The position numbers and the translations under genes are program-made. A stretch of 26,536 nucleotides of DNA, taken from the NCBI GenBank assembly GCA_937901395.1, contig CALCDB010000199.1, positions 1-26,536 of the forward strand. The letters run 5' to 3'. Under the pieces are notes generated by a model. It saw only the letters and a list, made by a program, of their open reading frames with translations. It had not been told where the DNA came from and made no database searches. The DNA is from an uncultured Verrucomicrobiota bacterium. Its GTDB lineage: Bacteria > Verrucomicrobiota > Kiritimatiellia > RFP12 > UBA1067. Below are positions 1 through 8,715 of the stretch, in pieces. How positions within the stretch are numbered: the first letter of the stretch is position 1; every line of letters starts with the position of its first letter.

Positions 1-942
1 GATACGCGCGAAAAGCCGAACGGCGGTGACGAGAACTTGCAGGCGTATTGGAACGCGACCAAGACGGCGGAAGGGCGATACTCGACCGATGTCTTCATCG
101 CGCGCACGAAGAAGTACATCGAGGAGCAGCTCGCCGATTCGGAGCGCAGGCGCAATCCGTTTTTCATGTATCTGGCGATCAACACGGTTCATGGTTCGGG
201 GCGGAACGACTCGACGCTCCGGAACACCCATTCGCTTCATGTGCCGGGCGGAGCGTATGTTCGCTCCGATAATGTCGATGGTTCGGTAAAGTGGCCGCTC
301 GACGAAGAGCCCTTGGAGAAGCGCAACACCTGGATTGATCCTCGTTATCAGGGCAAGGGGCTTTGCGAGAACGCCCAGCGTTACGCGACGGCGATTACGC
401 GCATGGACGATGCGCTCGGGGATCTCGTGGACTTCTTGAAGCGCAAGGGGATCTACAAAAATACGATCATCATCTTCACGAGCGACAACGGTCCCGCTGC
501 GGAATACGGCGCCGATCCTCGTTTCTTCGATTCGTATGGTCCATTCGACGGAATGAAGCGTGACATCTACGAAGGCGGGATGCGGATGCCGACATTCGTT
601 TGCTGGCCTGGACACAAACACAAGCCGACGGAAAGCGCGCCTTCCATTTCCGCGGATTGGCTGGGTGCATTGGAGAAGTTGACGAAGGCGAGAAAGCAGG
701 AATTGCCGATTCCGGTTTCAAAGCGCATTGAAGCGAACTATCGGCATGGCGGAGGGGGAAGCCAGTATGCAAACGAGTTTCATGCGCGCAAGGGCGCGGA
801 GAATTGCGGCGGAGTTCAATGGATGATGCGCAAGGGCGACATCGTGAGTTTAGTCGCCGGCAACATTCCAAGGGAAAATCCTCGCAAATACAATGTGGTA
901 AAAGACCCTCATCAGGATTATCCATTGAAAGAGCGAAAGTAA
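1..942 (+). CDS. Sulfatase (alkaline phosphatase superfamily), 3' part
   Basis: The reading frame is open from the first base, so the gene starts upstream. The N-terminal half, including the CxPSR/CxAxR formylglycine motif, is outside the window. Visible family marks are a histidine in 'YLAINTVHGSG' (codon at 190, matching the 'PHxP' His of sulfatases), the metal-binding 'FTSDNGP' (Asp 484, Asn 487), and 'GMKRDIYEGGMRMPTF.CWPG' with the expected catalytic Lys at 556. These match the family's 'GgK.t.yEGGirvP...WPG'. The C-terminal 'WMMRKGDIVSLV' and 'KYNVVKDP' correspond to the usual 'R.GdwKlv' and 'LYdl..DP' strands. The usual 'DG.sllP.L' segment and a longer tail are missing, so the C-terminus is compact. 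The enzyme would hydrolyse sulfate esters, probably on glycans, in the periplasm or outside the cell. The substrate cannot be told. The TTG at 37 is not a real start because homology runs through it. Confidence 0.9.
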   Translation, partial: DTREKPNGGDENLQAYWNATKTAEGRYSTDVFIARTKKYIEEQLADSERRRNPFFMYLAINTVHGSGRNDSTLRNTHSLHVPGGAYVRSDNVDGSVKWPLDEEPLEKRNTWIDPRYQGKGLCENAQRYATAITRMDDALGDLVDFLKRKGIYKNTIIIFTSDNGPAAEYGADPRFFDSYGPFDGMKRDIYEGGMRMPTFVCWPGHKHKPTESAPSISADWLGALEKLTKARKQELPIPVSKRIEANYRHGGGGSQYANEFHARKGAENCGGVQWMMRKGDIVSLVAGNIPRENPRKYNVVKDPHQDYPLKERK

Positions 943-959
943 GTCAAGAGAAATGCCAA

Positions 960-988
960 TTGACAAATGGACATCTTTATGAGATACT
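960..988 (+). promoter_or_regulatory. Candidate sigma70-type promoter for the protease operon
   Basis: A perfect TTGACA (-35) lies at 960-965, followed by an exact 17-nt spacer and GATACT at 983-988 (4 of 6 matches to TATAAT). It sits in the only sizeable gap upstream of the five-gene run and would give an untranslated leader of about 80 nt before the ATG at 1078. No hairpin plus U-run terminator for the sulfatase is visible in 943-1077, so read-through from upstream is also possible. The rest of the gap shows nothing else convincing. Confidence 0.5.
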
Positions 989-1063
989 TGCTCTTGGCTT
1001 GGTAGGTAACTTGCAGGCGAAAAGTGCGTTTGCAGAGATGTTTGCCATGCGGTAAAAGGAATT

Positions 1064-1070
1064 AGGAGGA
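1064..1070 (+). promoter_or_regulatory. Strong Shine-Dalgarno for the LamG/beta-helix gene
   Basis: AGGAGGA is followed by 7 nt and then ATG at 1078. It is the best ribosome binding site in the window. The genes at 4915 and 7154 have weak or badly spaced ones, which suggests those two depend partly on translational coupling. Confidence 0.8.
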
Positions 1071-1077
1071 ATAGTCA

Positions 1078-4000
1078 ATGAAAGCGATAAATAAGTTGTT
1101 TGGTATTGTCTTCGCCATGTTATCGATGGCATGGACAGCAAGGGGCGTAGAACCTGTTGCGGTATGGAATGGCGACCTTGGAGAAGAAAAGGAGGGATTC
1201 TCGTTCGCGCTGAACGGCAATACGCTGAACGCCGACGGAACGATTACGATGTCGGCGATTTCCAACGCGGCTAAATTGGGCGTTACCTTAAGATCGACAA
1301 CTGCCGCATACTCGGCATCGACCATTATCTTCGAGGTGGAAGGAATGACTATTCCGAGCGCCGATGGAGCCGCGATTGTCTCTACATATAGTAACCAAAG
1401 CGGCTACGACGATTATTGTGGTATGCGTGTGACCAATAGTGGCGAAACCTATGGTATTTGGAACAACAACAAGTGGGGCAATACGAGCAATTGCCAGACC
1501 CATCGTGTGAATAGCGCCGCCGAACTTGGCGCGGCTACACGCGTTGCGCTTGTGTATGTCCAGAATAAGAGCAAGGGTACGCAGGGATACATGATGATCA
1601 ACGGAACGTTGACTAAGATATTCGGCGCGACTGGGCTTGTTTCCACTACTACTGGAATGGGAGCCAATGGATGGAACATTCTTGGCGCGGGGTGTGATAC
1701 GACGGCGAATAGACCTATTACGAAAATGGCTGGCGCCAAGCTCAAAAATGTTGCTATCTTCAATAGCGAGCTTTCTACCAGCGACATTGCCGATTACGAA
1801 TTTCCAGATCCAGCGGTTGAGTACGAAACATTTACCTACGACAAGTTCTTGACGACGACATTCGTCGATACTGGTTGGAACTTTGATCTTAGTAAACTCG
1901 AAAATTGCAAGATCACTGGCACGATGAGCGGTGGCAACATCGCCAACAAGCCAGCCGCGTCGACTGGATATTGGGTTGAGGGACCTGATGCAAGTGGAGT
2001 TATGAAATTCCAAATGCAGGTTTATCAATACAACCACGCCACCGATCACTATCTTAAGGTGGTCGAAGTCGAATTAAAAAACGGCGACAATGGTAATATT
2101 TGGATTCGTGGCGTGCGCGCCGGATATATTGATGGCGGCGCGACTGATCCCAAGGGCAGCATCAAGATTACCAACTGGAATGCTTCGTTCGTGACGAACG
2201 AAACAGCAGGTGGATATGGTGTCAATAAGGTCGTAATCAATGTGCCGGTTAATCCGTTGGATCCGCCAGTCGAGGTCGATTGCGGAACGGAATACTCGAT
2301 GAGCGATGCGAATGCGGTAGAGGGCAACAAGATTGTGCTCAAGTTCGCTGATGCGGGCGGAAAACTTCTTGTCAATGAGGCGCCTTCGCGCAAGTACACG
2401 ATCAAGTGCGCGGGGAAGATGGAGATTCTCGGCGACGATTACACGATGACGCAGACCGACTTCAACAAGCTCACGCTCACGCAAGTAGCGGGTTCGCTTA
2501 CGATTGATGCGAAGGGCGGGCTTGAGATGACCGACGCGATCAAGAGTGCCATCAAGGCGGCGACATCCAATAAGACCTACACCTTCATCGGCGAAGGCAA
2601 CAAGGGCGTTGCGCTCGACTACGGCGATAATAACGATGGCACGCAACTTAAGACGCACATCGTCTTCGATGGCGGTGCGCACACGATGAAGTATCGCTGC
2701 GAGAGCGCGGGGCTTAAGTTCGGCGCGAACGCTACGGCCGACAATCCGACCATCCGCGTGACCAATAACGCGACGTTGACATTCGCAGCGCGCAACCTTT
2801 GCGGGTGGACTTCCGGCAACTCCAATGCGGATGGAATCATCCGCGTAGATAATGGTTCCAAGCTCTACCTCAATCCAACTGGCGGGACGCTTTATTGGGC
2901 GCAGCAATTCTATCTTGAACCAGGTGCGCAGCTTACCTATTCCGATGGCGCGAGTTTCCGTATTAATGGCGGCACCAGTTACGCCCCGCAGATCTTTGTT
3001 CCGGCTTCGACCGTGGACATGACTGATACGCCTGCGAAAATCATTCGTTCGGGGAACAATGATTTCTGCGTCAATGGTCAGGGCACGAAGGGCATGGCAA
3101 TTTCCGTTGGCGCGAACTCAAAGCTCGTCATCGAAAGCGGCATTGCCTTGGATAACGCCAATTGCGATGTCGTCAAGTTGGGCGACGGCGTTTTGGAGGT
3201 AACGGGGAATATCGTAAACCAGAATTTCATTGTCAATGATGGTAGCGTTTCCTTGCTTGGTTCCATCACGAAACTTACGTTTGGTGAAAATGGTGCGCTC
3301 GATATTTCCGAGGGCACGCCGACGATTACCGGCAGCTTGGTTACCGCAACGGAAAAGCAACTTGAGTTGACGGTTGATTCGCCTGTACACATGATGCCGG
3401 TAATTACGCTTCCGGCGGGGGCGGACAAGAAGGGCTGGACGGCGATCGTCAATGGCAAGAGCACGGTCAACGATTTGATCGCGGAGGGCAATACCCTCAA
3501 GCTCAAGTGGAAGATTCCACCGACGATCGAGCTTGATGAGGACTCCATCGTAATCGAGCCGGCGGGCGATTGGAACGGCGGAACGGTAATGGTCGACATC
3601 AGCACGCTCAACAGGGGCGATTACACCGGAGAGGATGATATCAAGTACATATTGCGTTTCGGCGACAAGACGGTATTTGGCGAGGAGAAAGACGATAAGG
3701 CGAACTTCGAGCTTGATCCAGCCGAATTCACGGCCGGCAATATCTATCGCGGCGAATTCGTCGTTGGCTATGGCGAGGATGGCGACGAGGTGCCTGGCGC
3801 GGAAGTAACGCTCTATATGGGCGAGAAGGGCTATAAGGAAGCGGTCGATTGGGTAAACGAGACGGTGGATACCTTCAAGACGACGGGTTCCTACGATCCA
3901 GACGAAGGCGCGAAGATCGAGGACGACAAACTTGCATTCAATTCGGCTGGCGATGTAGTCTTCACGCCGAATGAGCATGCAGATTACGTGGAGCGTTGCG

Positions 4001-4905
4001 ATAGCGTCTTCACCTTCGAGATATTGGCGGAAGAGGCGATTGACGATGACGATAGTTCAATCGAGGATGACGTTCAAGCGGGCGTTAAACTCGTGGCGAA
4101 CAACAAGGGCGGAGTCAAGTTCCAGTTCATCTCCGGCGATGAGTGGATTGACGGCCCTGATGCGTCGCTCAATACGATGTATGAAGTAAAGGTCAGCTTC
4201 CATTACGCGAAGGAAGATGGCGATAGCGATACCGTCACCTACGAGGTGAAGGACTTAACGCAGGGCGCGCTTGTCGTCGAACGTCGCGAAGGCACGGACG
4301 AGAAGGCGAGCGAGATCGTGTTCTCTGATGGCACGAAGCTTGGATATCTGAAGGGCACGTTGCAGGTAGAGGCGGCGACGCCTAAGGAGAGAGGCATGGA
4401 GCCAGGCGGCAAGGAGATGCCGCTCAAGGCGGACAATCAGAAGGATGCCGATGAGGAAGCCAAGAAGATACCGGTTCTCGTGCCCAATGACGAAAATGTT
4501 GTCGCCGCGCTTGATACGGACGCGAAGAAGGACGTCTACAAGGCGCTCTTCAAAGTAGTCGCCGTGAAGAAGGATGGGGCTTACGTGGCGCAGGTCGTAT
4601 TCACCGATACTGCGATTTCGACAATCAAGGAAGACGAGAAGAACATTCTTTCCGAAGTCGTGGAAAAGCTTGGTTCGCTATTGGGCGAAGAAGGCGAGCT
4701 TGACGATATCAAGGGTCAGCCAGGCCTCTACTATGGCATTGGCTCCGATGGCGAGCTCGTCAATATGGGCGAAGCCCAGCCGGAAGAGTGGAAGATCGCC
4801 GATAAGGATGGCAACATCATCGGTCTCAAAGTCAAGAAGGCGGCGAATGCGAAGCGGGGATTCTACAAGGTTCTTTGTTCTCCGGTGAAGTCCTCTTCCA
4901 AGTAA
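1078..4905 (+). CDS. Secreted LamG-like / beta-helix surface protein
   Basis: This 1275-aa protein starts with a signal peptide (about residues 1-23, 'KLFGIVFAMLSMAWTARG'). The start is fixed by the AGGAGGA upstream. Residues of about 25-245 look like a LamG/concanavalin-type beta-sandwich ('VAVWNGDLGEEKEGFSF' opening, 'LKNVAIFNSELSTSDIADYE' closing strand). A second beta-rich block follows to about 395, then a beta-helix-like stretch (about 400-820) with Asn/Gly/Thr-rich short repeats. An acidic, lysine-rich C-terminal part ends in 'RGFYKVLCSPVKSSSK'. No catalytic motif was recognised. It may be an adhesin, a glycan-binding protein or a structural surface component. Unlike the four proteases downstream, it lacks the Arg-terminal tail. 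The stop lies 9 nt before the next start, so co-transcription is very likely. Export and architecture are well supported; the function is unknown. Confidence 0.85.
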   Translation: MKAINKLFGIVFAMLSMAWTARGVEPVAVWNGDLGEEKEGFSFALNGNTLNADGTITMSAISNAAKLGVTLRSTTAAYSASTIIFEVEGMTIPSADGAAIVSTYSNQSGYDDYCGMRVTNSGETYGIWNNNKWGNTSNCQTHRVNSAAELGAATRVALVYVQNKSKGTQGYMMINGTLTKIFGATGLVSTTTGMGANGWNILGAGCDTTANRPITKMAGAKLKNVAIFNSELSTSDIADYEFPDPAVEYETFTYDKFLTTTFVDTGWNFDLSKLENCKITGTMSGGNIANKPAASTGYWVEGPDASGVMKFQMQVYQYNHATDHYLKVVEVELKNGDNGNIWIRGVRAGYIDGGATDPKGSIKITNWNASFVTNETAGGYGVNKVVINVPVNPLDPPVEVDCGTEYSMSDANAVEGNKIVLKFADAGGKLLVNEAPSRKYTIKCAGKMEILGDDYTMTQTDFNKLTLTQVAGSLTIDAKGGLEMTDAIKSAIKAATSNKTYTFIGEGNKGVALDYGDNNDGTQLKTHIVFDGGAHTMKYRCESAGLKFGANATADNPTIRVTNNATLTFAARNLCGWTSGNSNADGIIRVDNGSKLYLNPTGGTLYWAQQFYLEPGAQLTYSDGASFRINGGTSYAPQIFVPASTVDMTDTPAKIIRSGNNDFCVNGQGTKGMAISVGANSKLVIESGIALDNANCDVVKLGDGVLEVTGNIVNQNFIVNDGSVSLLGSITKLTFGENGALDISEGTPTITGSLVTATEKQLELTVDSPVHMMPVITLPAGADKKGWTAIVNGKSTVNDLIAEGNTLKLKWKIPPTIELDEDSIVIEPAGDWNGGTVMVDISTLNRGDYTGEDDIKYILRFGDKTVFGEEKDDKANFELDPAEFTAGNIYRGEFVVGYGEDGDEVPGAEVTLYMGEKGYKEAVDWVNETVDTFKTTGSYDPDEGAKIEDDKLAFNSAGDVVFTPNEHADYVERCDSVFTFEILAEEAIDDDDSSIEDDVQAGVKLVANNKGGVKFQFISGDEWIDGPDASLNTMYEVKVSFHYAKEDGDSDTVTYEVKDLTQGALVVERREGTDEKASEIVFSDGTKLGYLKGTLQVEAATPKERGMEPGGKEMPLKADNQKDADEEAKKIPVLVPNDENVVAALDTDAKKDVYKALFKVVAVKKDGAYVAQVVFTDTAISTIKEDEKNILSEVVEKLGSLLGEEGELDDIKGQPGLYYGIGSDGELVNMGEAQPEEWKIADKDGNIIGLKVKKAANAKRGFYKVLCSPVKSSSK

Positions 4906-4914
4906 TGAGCGCAC

Positions 4915-7146
4915 ATGAAAGGACAGAGTAAAACGACGTGCAGGCGGATACTGGCGACGGTGTTGCTGGTAGCCGCCGTTTTGGGCGGGGTTTATTGGGT
5001 TCTTGGCAATCGAACGGATGAAAAGCGGCGGGGAGAAGGCGCAGCTTCCGTCGCATCGTCGGCCATTGCCACGATTCAGGCGACGCAGGATCCCTCGCCG
5101 GTTCCCGTCGCTCCATCGCCAGTCGCTCCCGATAAAATCGCAACGGACGAGAAGGCGCCTTCGAACTATCGTCCTCCTGCGCCCAATACCACATCGCGCG
5201 GGACAAGCGTCTATACCGTCGTCGACTCCAAGAACAAGGTTCACACCGCGTTCAAGGAGAGCGACGATATTCGAGTCGTTGGCTTGGTCGGTCGCGACAA
5301 GGCGATAGTCGAGGTAAGCGAGAAGGGCAAGGCCGCGCTTGAGGCGAATCCGCGCCTTACTTTCGAGGGCATCCCCGGAAAGACGTTTAACGACGTGAAG
5401 CTTCGCGCGGGCGAGCTGACGGTCGTTCCCTTGCGGACGGAAGACCTCGAACTCATCGAGCGCGTCGTCAAGGCGAACGGCGGCAAGGTCAAGGGACGTT
5501 GCGGCGTCGAGGAAAACCCCGATCTTCGCATCATCGCTACCGACGAGACGATTGCCGCGCTAATGGAACTTCCCGAAGCGCGCTGGATCGAGAACTACGA
5601 AATGCCAGTTTTCTTCAACTACAATGGCGCACGCAAGATGGCGGTTAATGGTTGTTGGCCAACTTCGGCGGGTGATGATTGCGGAACCGCTGGGCTTGGA
5701 CTTACCGGCGAGGGACAGCTCGTTACCACTTGCGACTCGGGTATCGACACCGGCGATATGGAGACGATGCACCCAAGTCTTAAGCCGAATCTCATCGGGT
5801 TTGCGCGGACCTATCCCGCCGAGACGCTTGCTTACGGGCGGAACAAGCACGGCACGCATACGGCGGGCTCAATTGTCGGCACGGGTGCGATGAGTTCCTC
5901 GGTGCTTAAGGATTCCGCCACCCAGACGTATTATGTCGAGGGCGATCTCAGGGGCATAGCTTACGGCGCTAAGCTTTGGGCGTGGTTCGGTGGTTATTAT
6001 ACGGGAAGCGGGATTCTGCCGCGGGACAGTATCGGAGAGAACTTCCGTCCCACCAACCAAAAGTCCTACAACGATTATTGTGCGGCGAATGGAATCGTTG
6101 CCAATATCTTCAGCGGCTCGTATGGTGGTGGTAGCTCCGGCTCCTACACTAGCGGCAGTCGGTCGATTGACGATTACTGTTGGCGCAACCCCGATTTCCT
6201 TCCGTGTTTTGCAACGGGAAACTACTATGGTAGTTACAAACTTTCCGATCCGGCTTCGGCGAAGAACACCTTGACCGTTGGCGCGAGCGAGGGCGAAGCT
6301 GTAGCGGGCTATGGATCCAAGGGGCCGACGAAGGATGAGCGCATCAAGCCCGATGTCGTTGCGCCTGGCTCGGTTTGTTCGTGCAATACCGTCGGATCTG
6401 CGGATGGTCCGGTTCCGCTGACCGAAAACTATTATCGTTCGGAAGCGGGATCTTCCATGTCGACTCCGCTTACCGCCGGGACATGCGCGCTTGTGCGCGA
6501 GTGGCTTATCAAGTATCGCGGTTTCAACGAGACCAATAAAAAGCCCTCGTCCGCGCTTGTGCGGGCAATCTTGATGGGTGGTGCGATTAAGCTAACAACC
6601 ACCGACCCGGAAACCGGCAAGACGACAAATGTCGCCGCGAGTGCGCAAGGCGCCGGGCGCGTGAATCTCAGTTCGTCGATTGCGCCGGAGGACGGGCGCT
6701 CGGTGTATCTCGCCGACCGCATTCAATTCGGCGAGGGATGCAAAACGATCTTTACATTTAAAATCGATAGCCCCTTAGATATATATAGATCGTTCGAGGC
6801 TCAACTCGCTTGGGTTGATTACCCGGGAACGACTGACTCTGACCAAACCGTGCCGAAGCTCGTCAATGACCTTGATTTGGAATTGTACCTACCGAGCGGA
6901 GATTGTATATACGGTCGAGGTGATGACGGCGATTACAAGCTCCCCGACCGGCTTAACAATGCCGAGAAAATCCATATGTCGCTTATGCCGTCAGGCACTT
7001 ACAAACTGGTGGTTAATTGCGCGAATGTTCCTCACAGTAGCTTGGAGGGCGGCGCGGCGGCGCTTTACATGAAAGGACTTTTCGATCCGGATGCGGTGGA
7101 GGTGAAGCGGATTGCTCCGCCAACTATCAAGATTCTCGTGAGGTAG
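4915..7146 (+). CDS. KP-43-like subtilisin (peptidase S8) with N-terminal prodomain
   Basis: A 743-aa serine protease. Residues of about 12-30 form a hydrophobic export or anchor segment, followed by a Pro/Ala-rich linker (about 55-95) and a prodomain-like region (about 95-245) ending 'ARWIENYEMPVFFNYNGARKM'. The catalytic domain has Asp274 ('TTCDSGIDTG'), His312 ('KHGTHTAGSIVGTG'), oxyanion Asn436 ('CFATGNYYGS') and Ser514 ('AGSSMSTPLTAG'; the family norm is GTSMATP). 'GSKGPTKDERIKPDVVAPG' is the family's 'FSSRGPTKDGRIKPDV.APG'. A C-terminal beta-sandwich with 'LAWVDYPG' and 'KLVNDLDLELYLPSG' is diagnostic of KP-43-type enzymes. The protein ends 'APPTIKILVR'. It is paralogous to the next gene and starts 9 nt after the previous stop, with a poor Shine-Dalgarno. 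It is likely an exported endopeptidase. A role in maturing the neighbouring giant proteases is only inferred. Confidence 0.93.
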   Translation: MKGQSKTTCRRILATVLLVAAVLGGVYWVLGNRTDEKRRGEGAASVASSAIATIQATQDPSPVPVAPSPVAPDKIATDEKAPSNYRPPAPNTTSRGTSVYTVVDSKNKVHTAFKESDDIRVVGLVGRDKAIVEVSEKGKAALEANPRLTFEGIPGKTFNDVKLRAGELTVVPLRTEDLELIERVVKANGGKVKGRCGVEENPDLRIIATDETIAALMELPEARWIENYEMPVFFNYNGARKMAVNGCWPTSAGDDCGTAGLGLTGEGQLVTTCDSGIDTGDMETMHPSLKPNLIGFARTYPAETLAYGRNKHGTHTAGSIVGTGAMSSSVLKDSATQTYYVEGDLRGIAYGAKLWAWFGGYYTGSGILPRDSIGENFRPTNQKSYNDYCAANGIVANIFSGSYGGGSSGSYTSGSRSIDDYCWRNPDFLPCFATGNYYGSYKLSDPASAKNTLTVGASEGEAVAGYGSKGPTKDERIKPDVVAPGSVCSCNTVGSADGPVPLTENYYRSEAGSSMSTPLTAGTCALVREWLIKYRGFNETNKKPSSALVRAILMGGAIKLTTTDPETGKTTNVAASAQGAGRVNLSSSIAPEDGRSVYLADRIQFGEGCKTIFTFKIDSPLDIYRSFEAQLAWVDYPGTTDSDQTVPKLVNDLDLELYLPSGDCIYGRGDDGDYKLPDRLNNAEKIHMSLMPSGTYKLVVNCANVPHSSLEGGAAALYMKGLFDPDAVEVKRIAPPTIKILVR

Positions 7147-7153
7147 TGAGGAT

Positions 7154-8701
7154 ATGGCGACGAAGCGTTCGATACTCCTCTTGCTTTTAATCGTCCTTGT
7201 TGCGCCGGCCTTTGCGAATTATTACTCATCGGCGAAGATGCGGATAAGGGCGGAGTGGCCGGCGAGCGCGGGCGATGGTTGTGGATTAAGCGGACTTGAC
7301 CTGACCGGCGCGGGACAGCTCATTACGACATGCGATTCGGGCATCGACACCGCGAATATGGAGACGATGACTCCGGACATCAAGCCGAATCTCGTCGGGT
7401 TCGCCTTCACTTATGGCGAGAGCTATGTAGCGAGGGCGGATATCAACGGACACGGAACGCATACTGCGGGCTCAATCGTCGGCACTGGGGCGAATAGTGG
7501 TGGACAATTTAAAGGTATGGCGTACAAGGCGAAGCTTTGGGCGTGGATGGGCGGCGACAAGAATGGCGGCAGCGGATCGTATGTTCCGTACACGGTTGAT
7601 GAGGCGTTTCGTCCAGAATATCAGGCCTCATATAAGAATTGCGGCATGGTCTCGCATATCTACAGCGCGTCCTACGGTTCGGATGGCGACGCATATCGCG
7701 GCGTTTACGGTTCGGATACAGCGCGCCCGATCGATGAATACTGTTGGAATCATCCTGACTTTCTGCCGGTTTGGGCGGCGGCGAACTCTGGAGCGAAGGG
7801 GGCGTCGACAATTTCCGGACAAGGGACTGCGAAGAACGCGCTTGTTGTTGGTGCATCGGGAAATTATTATGGCTGGCCGGAAGCGTCAGATGAAAATCAG
7901 GTCGCAGCATTTTCCTCGCGCGGGCCGACGAAGGATGGGCGCTTCAAGCCCGATGTCGTTTCGCCGGGTTGCAATGTCATCTCGGTGCGTTCGTCTCAAG
8001 CGAAGGATACATCGAGGATGATCGTGTACGATCAGTATTACGCCTATATGAGCGGAACTTCGCAGGCGACGCCGCTTACCGCCGGAATGTGCGCGCTTGT
8101 TCGCGAGTGGCTCATCAAGTATCGCGGGTTCGACGAGAAGAACAAGAAGCCATCGTCCGCGCTCATCAAGGCGATCGTCATGGGCGATGCGGTAGATATC
8201 GGCGAGGATAGGAACGCGCAGGGAGCGGGGCGCACCGACCTCGCTGCGTCCATCGCGCCAGAAGTCGGGCGTGATATATTCATCGCCGATTGGATACCGC
8301 TACATGACGGCGAGAAGGTAACCTATTATTTGGAGACGACGGAGACGGCGCCGTTTGTCGCGGAGCTCGTTTGGGTCGATTATCCGGGCGACGCGACTGC
8401 CGCGCAGGATAGTCCGAAGCTTGTCAACGATCTTGATTTGCGCGTGGAGGCGGCGAGCGGAGGCGAGGTATGGTTGGGGAATGGCGGGACGACGCCTGAC
8501 CGCCTCAACAACACCGAGAAGGTCCATAATGAGGCCTTACCGAAGGGACGCTATCGAATCGTCGTTGAGGGCAATAACATTCCGAGGGCATACGAGGGTG
8601 CTGGCTCCGCCGGCGCGGTTGCGCTCTATTTGCGTGGGGCATTTGACGCCGATAAGGTTCGCACGCAGGAGAAGTTGCCGCCTCAAGTCTATTTCAGGTA
8701 A
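7154..8701 (+). CDS. KP-43-like subtilisin paralog lacking a prodomain
   Basis: A 515-aa secreted serine protease. A typical signal peptide ('KRSILLLLLIVLVAPAFA', about residues 1-21) leads directly into the catalytic domain. There is no counterpart of the roughly 200-residue linker and prodomain of the upstream paralog. The triad is Asp61 ('TTCDSGIDTA'), His100 ('GHGTHTAGSIVGTG') and Ser303 ('MSGTSQATPLTAG'), with oxyanion Asn211 in 'AAANSGA'. 'FSSRGPTKDGRFKPDVVSPG' and the C-terminal 'LVWVDYPG', 'KLVNDLDLRV' and 'DRLNNTEKVH' place it in the KP-43-like group. Long stretches match the paralog almost residue for residue ('CALVREWLIKYRGF'), so this is a tandem duplication. It ends 'LPPQVYFR'. 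It starts 7 nt after the previous stop. The nearest purine-rich site (GAGGA) is only 1 nt from the ATG, so coupling to the upstream gene is likely. Confidence 0.93.
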   Translation: MATKRSILLLLLIVLVAPAFANYYSSAKMRIRAEWPASAGDGCGLSGLDLTGAGQLITTCDSGIDTANMETMTPDIKPNLVGFAFTYGESYVARADINGHGTHTAGSIVGTGANSGGQFKGMAYKAKLWAWMGGDKNGGSGSYVPYTVDEAFRPEYQASYKNCGMVSHIYSASYGSDGDAYRGVYGSDTARPIDEYCWNHPDFLPVWAAANSGAKGASTISGQGTAKNALVVGASGNYYGWPEASDENQVAAFSSRGPTKDGRFKPDVVSPGCNVISVRSSQAKDTSRMIVYDQYYAYMSGTSQATPLTAGMCALVREWLIKYRGFDEKNKKPSSALIKAIVMGDAVDIGEDRNAQGAGRTDLAASIAPEVGRDIFIADWIPLHDGEKVTYYLETTETAPFVAELVWVDYPGDATAAQDSPKLVNDLDLRVEAASGGEVWLGNGGTTPDRLNNTEKVHNEALPKGRYRIVVEGNNIPRAYEGAGSAGAVALYLRGAFDADKVRTQEKLPPQVYFR

Positions 8702-8702
8702 T

Positions 8703-8708
8703 AAGGAG
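8703..8708 (+). promoter_or_regulatory. Shine-Dalgarno of the first giant C25 gene
   Basis: AAGGAG lies 7 nt before the ATG at 8716 and overlaps the TAA stop of the upstream subtilisin gene by two bases. The context just before the start (CAATTATG) is shared with the paralogous gene at 18045. Confidence 0.75.
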
Positions 8709-8715
8709 AACAATT

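Noticed and set aside
476..925. 149-aa minus-strand open frame opposite the sulfatase
   Set aside because: Low-complexity, Cys/Arg/Ser-rich translation with no recognisable family; the sulfatase frame has conserved catalytic motifs.
640..942. Sulfatase as a broken gene because of its short C-terminal region
   Set aside because: The frame is intact through the late 'R.GD' and 'YNVV.DP' motifs, and no frameshifted continuation was found in 943-1077; compact sulfatases exist.
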